A stretch of 64,000 bases of DNA. Source: Marinifaba aquimaris. GTDB lineage: Bacteria; Pseudomonadota; Gammaproteobacteria; Enterobacterales; Alteromonadaceae. Positions 62,765 through 64,000 of the stretch are shown piece by piece. Below the pieces are notes generated by a model, which was given only the letters and a program-made list of their open reading frames with translations, searched no databases and had not been told where the DNA came from. Location of the stretch: contig NZ_JABULX010000017.1 in assembly GCF_013328345.1 (NCBI RefSeq), positions 1 through 64,000 of the forward strand, in the 5' to 3' direction. The translations under genes were made by a program, and so were the position numbers. Position 1 is the first letter of the stretch, and each line of letters opens with the position of its first letter.

Positions 62765-63631
62765 ATGAAAGCCTACCCTATTCTGTTATTTTTCATTGCG
62801 GTCGTTTTGATTTCCGTCTTTGACAAACCGCAGCAGAAAACTGAGTTTGAAAAACAGCTAGATGCGAAAGTACTAAAGGCCAATCAAGCTCTCAATCAGC
62901 ATTCAGCATCAGGAAATCACCTGCAAAATGGCTATATAAAAGCCTTAACAGATGGTATTACCTTTACTGAACAAAATATTAACCAGCGAATAAAGCAAGG
63001 CACAAATGGCCATATGCACACCGCAGATTTTATTGTGCCTTGGCGTGATAGTTATCAAAATACTGTCAATTTGAGTGCGATGGGGGTTGATTGGAAACAT
63101 CACTTTGCCAATAGCTACTTGGTAGGAATACGCCCTTTTCCAGTAGAAAATAATTGGTTACCGCTTTATACCCTATCGCAAATAAAAACCTATCAATATG
63201 ACCATGAGCAATATGGTGTGCAGGAAATGTGGCAAAATTCGGCACAAGCTTTTGCGCATCCTAGGGGTGATTGTGAAGATCACGCAATCATTTTAGCTGA
63301 CTGGTTAATTTCGGAAGGTGTTGATGCACGCGTTGTTGGGGGTAAATACAAAGACGGTGGACATGCCTGGGTTGTCGCGATAGTCGACAATAAAGCATTT
63401 ATTTTAGAGGCAACGTCAAAGCGCGTTGGAAAAAGCTGGAATCACTATCCGCTTGCTTCTCTTGCTAAGTACTATCAACCTGAGTTTATGTTTAATCGTA
63501 CCGATTTTTGGGTTAATACTGACACGCGTATCAAAACGGATTATCAAGGCCATCATTGGCGAAAAACATCAGTTTTCCAAGCTTATAAAAAGCCCACAAT
63601 CAAACCAATTCCTAAAACAAAAAAGGGTTAA
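62765..63631 (+). CDS. Transglutaminase-like cysteine hydrolase
   Basis: 288 residues with an N-terminal membrane or signal helix. Catalytic triad of the transglutaminase-like fold: Cys170 in RGDCEDHA, His200 in GGHAWVV, and the acidic residue in ILEAT. Probably an exported peptidase or amidase acting on the envelope. Coupled to the DUF350 gene. Its stop is inside the terminator stem. Confidence 0.85.
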   Translation: MKAYPILLFFIAVVLISVFDKPQQKTEFEKQLDAKVLKANQALNQHSASGNHLQNGYIKALTDGITFTEQNINQRIKQGTNGHMHTADFIVPWRDSYQNTVNLSAMGVDWKHHFANSYLVGIRPFPVENNWLPLYTLSQIKTYQYDHEQYGVQEMWQNSAQAFAHPRGDCEDHAIILADWLISEGVDARVVGGKYKDGGHAWVVAIVDNKAFILEATSKRVGKSWNHYPLASLAKYYQPEFMFNRTDFWVNTDTRIKTDYQGHHWRKTSVFQAYKKPTIKPIPKTKKG

Positions 63632-63653
63632 GCAAATTGCTTAACCCTTTTTT
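63619..63653 (+). terminator. Terminator overlapping the transglutaminase stop
   Basis: AAAGGGTTAAGCAA / TTGCTTAACCCTTT with A- and T-runs on either side. The gene stop codon is within the left arm. It may serve the convergent sucD gene too. Confidence 0.85.
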
Positions 63654-63691
63654 AAACTTAACCGAGTAAATCAGTTAGCTAACAGTGGTAA

Positions 63692-64000
63692 TTACCAACC
63701 TGTTTTTTCAGCTAATGCTTTACCGATTTCAGCTAATGAGCGAACTGTCTTAACGCCAGCTGCTTCTAATGCTGCGAATTTGTCATCAGCAGTACCTTTA
63801 CCACCAGAGATGATCGCACCAGCATGACCCATACGCTTACCTGGAGGAGCAGTAACACCAGCGATGTAAGAAACTACAGGCTTAGTTACGTTAGCTTTGA
63901 TGTACTCAGCAGCTTCTTCTTCAGCAGTACCACCGATTTCACCGATCATTACGATCGCTTCAGTCGCTGGGTCATTTTCGAACATTTCTAAAACGTCGAT
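63692..64000 (-). CDS. sucD: Succinate-CoA ligase alpha subunit, partial
   Basis: Only the C-terminal part (about 103 residues) is in the window; the frame is open to the right edge. [20 protein letters not shown] and [20 protein letters not shown], with the catalytic His in MGHAGAI, identify SucD, which with SucC makes succinate and ATP or GTP from succinyl-CoA in the TCA cycle. The stop is at 63692-63694. Confidence 0.95.
   Translation of the reverse strand: MDVLEMFENDPATEAIVMIGEIGGTAEEEAAEYIKANVTKPVVSYIAGVTAPPGKRMGHAGAIISGGKGTADDKFAALEAAGVKTVRSLAEIGKALAEKTGW

Noticed and set aside
1-64000. CRISPR array
   Set aside because: No regularly spaced direct repeats with unique spacers; the repeats seen are simple tandem, attC or coding repeats.
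1-64000. Insertion sequence or transposase gene
   Set aside because: No transposase-like protein was recognised in any long frame.

Overview
This is a 64 kb stretch of an AT-rich marine gammaproteobacterial chromosome. An Alteromonadales-type host is suggested by the sucD gene at the right edge, MipA/OmpV, RstAB-like two-component systems, an orphan PEP-CTERM-type protein, a GH18 chitinase, a poly-HAMP chemoreceptor and integron cassettes with attC sites. This host call is inference from gene content; no rRNA or other marker is present.

Left part (1-11.8 kb) looks like the right end of an integrated island. It carries a three-gene exported CHAT/TPR protein - lipoprotein - DUF4384 cluster (minus strand), two small excisionase-like HTH genes, a lambda-type tyrosine integrase, a two-gene unknown module, a P-loop kinase-like gene overlapping a small membrane-anchored protein gene, and further unknown genes. 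It ends at a 48-nt 3' fragment of a tRNA-Pro(GGG) gene (11783-11830), a typical attachment-site scar. The intact tRNA copy is not in the window, so the left border is probably outside it.

Middle part (12-53.7 kb) is mostly chromosomal: an AraC-type membrane regulator; three tandem paralogues of secreted YadA-head-like beta-roll proteins; a FAN1-like VRR-NUC nuclease fused to a DEDDh exonuclease; an iron-binding protein gene divergent from a CHASE-GGDEF-EAL gene with a strong Fur box between them; a second copy of the two-gene unknown module; a cluster of small minus-strand genes with decayed attC-like sites; a DUF2141-MFP-RND-MipA export operon convergent with its probable RstAB-like system; a protein with YPDL repeats; a DUF917 gene next to a large XRE-STAND-TPR regulator; and a LysR / quinone-oxidoreductase / PEP-CTERM segment bounded by inverted repeats of about 175 bp. 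Small enzymes, an exported HEIIH metalloprotease candidate and a second two-component system follow.

Right part: 53.9-56.9 kb is a cluster of five clear attC sites with four minus-strand cassette genes, including an orphan RES-domain protein, and one apparently gene-less cassette. No integron integrase is present. After it come a chitinase, an MCP with about eleven HAMP units, a DUF350-transglutaminase pair and the 3' part of sucD.

The best candidates for undescribed biology are the exported CHAT cluster, the duplicated two-gene module, the three tandem beta-roll proteins (one with a G9 tract) and the segment flanked by inverted repeats.
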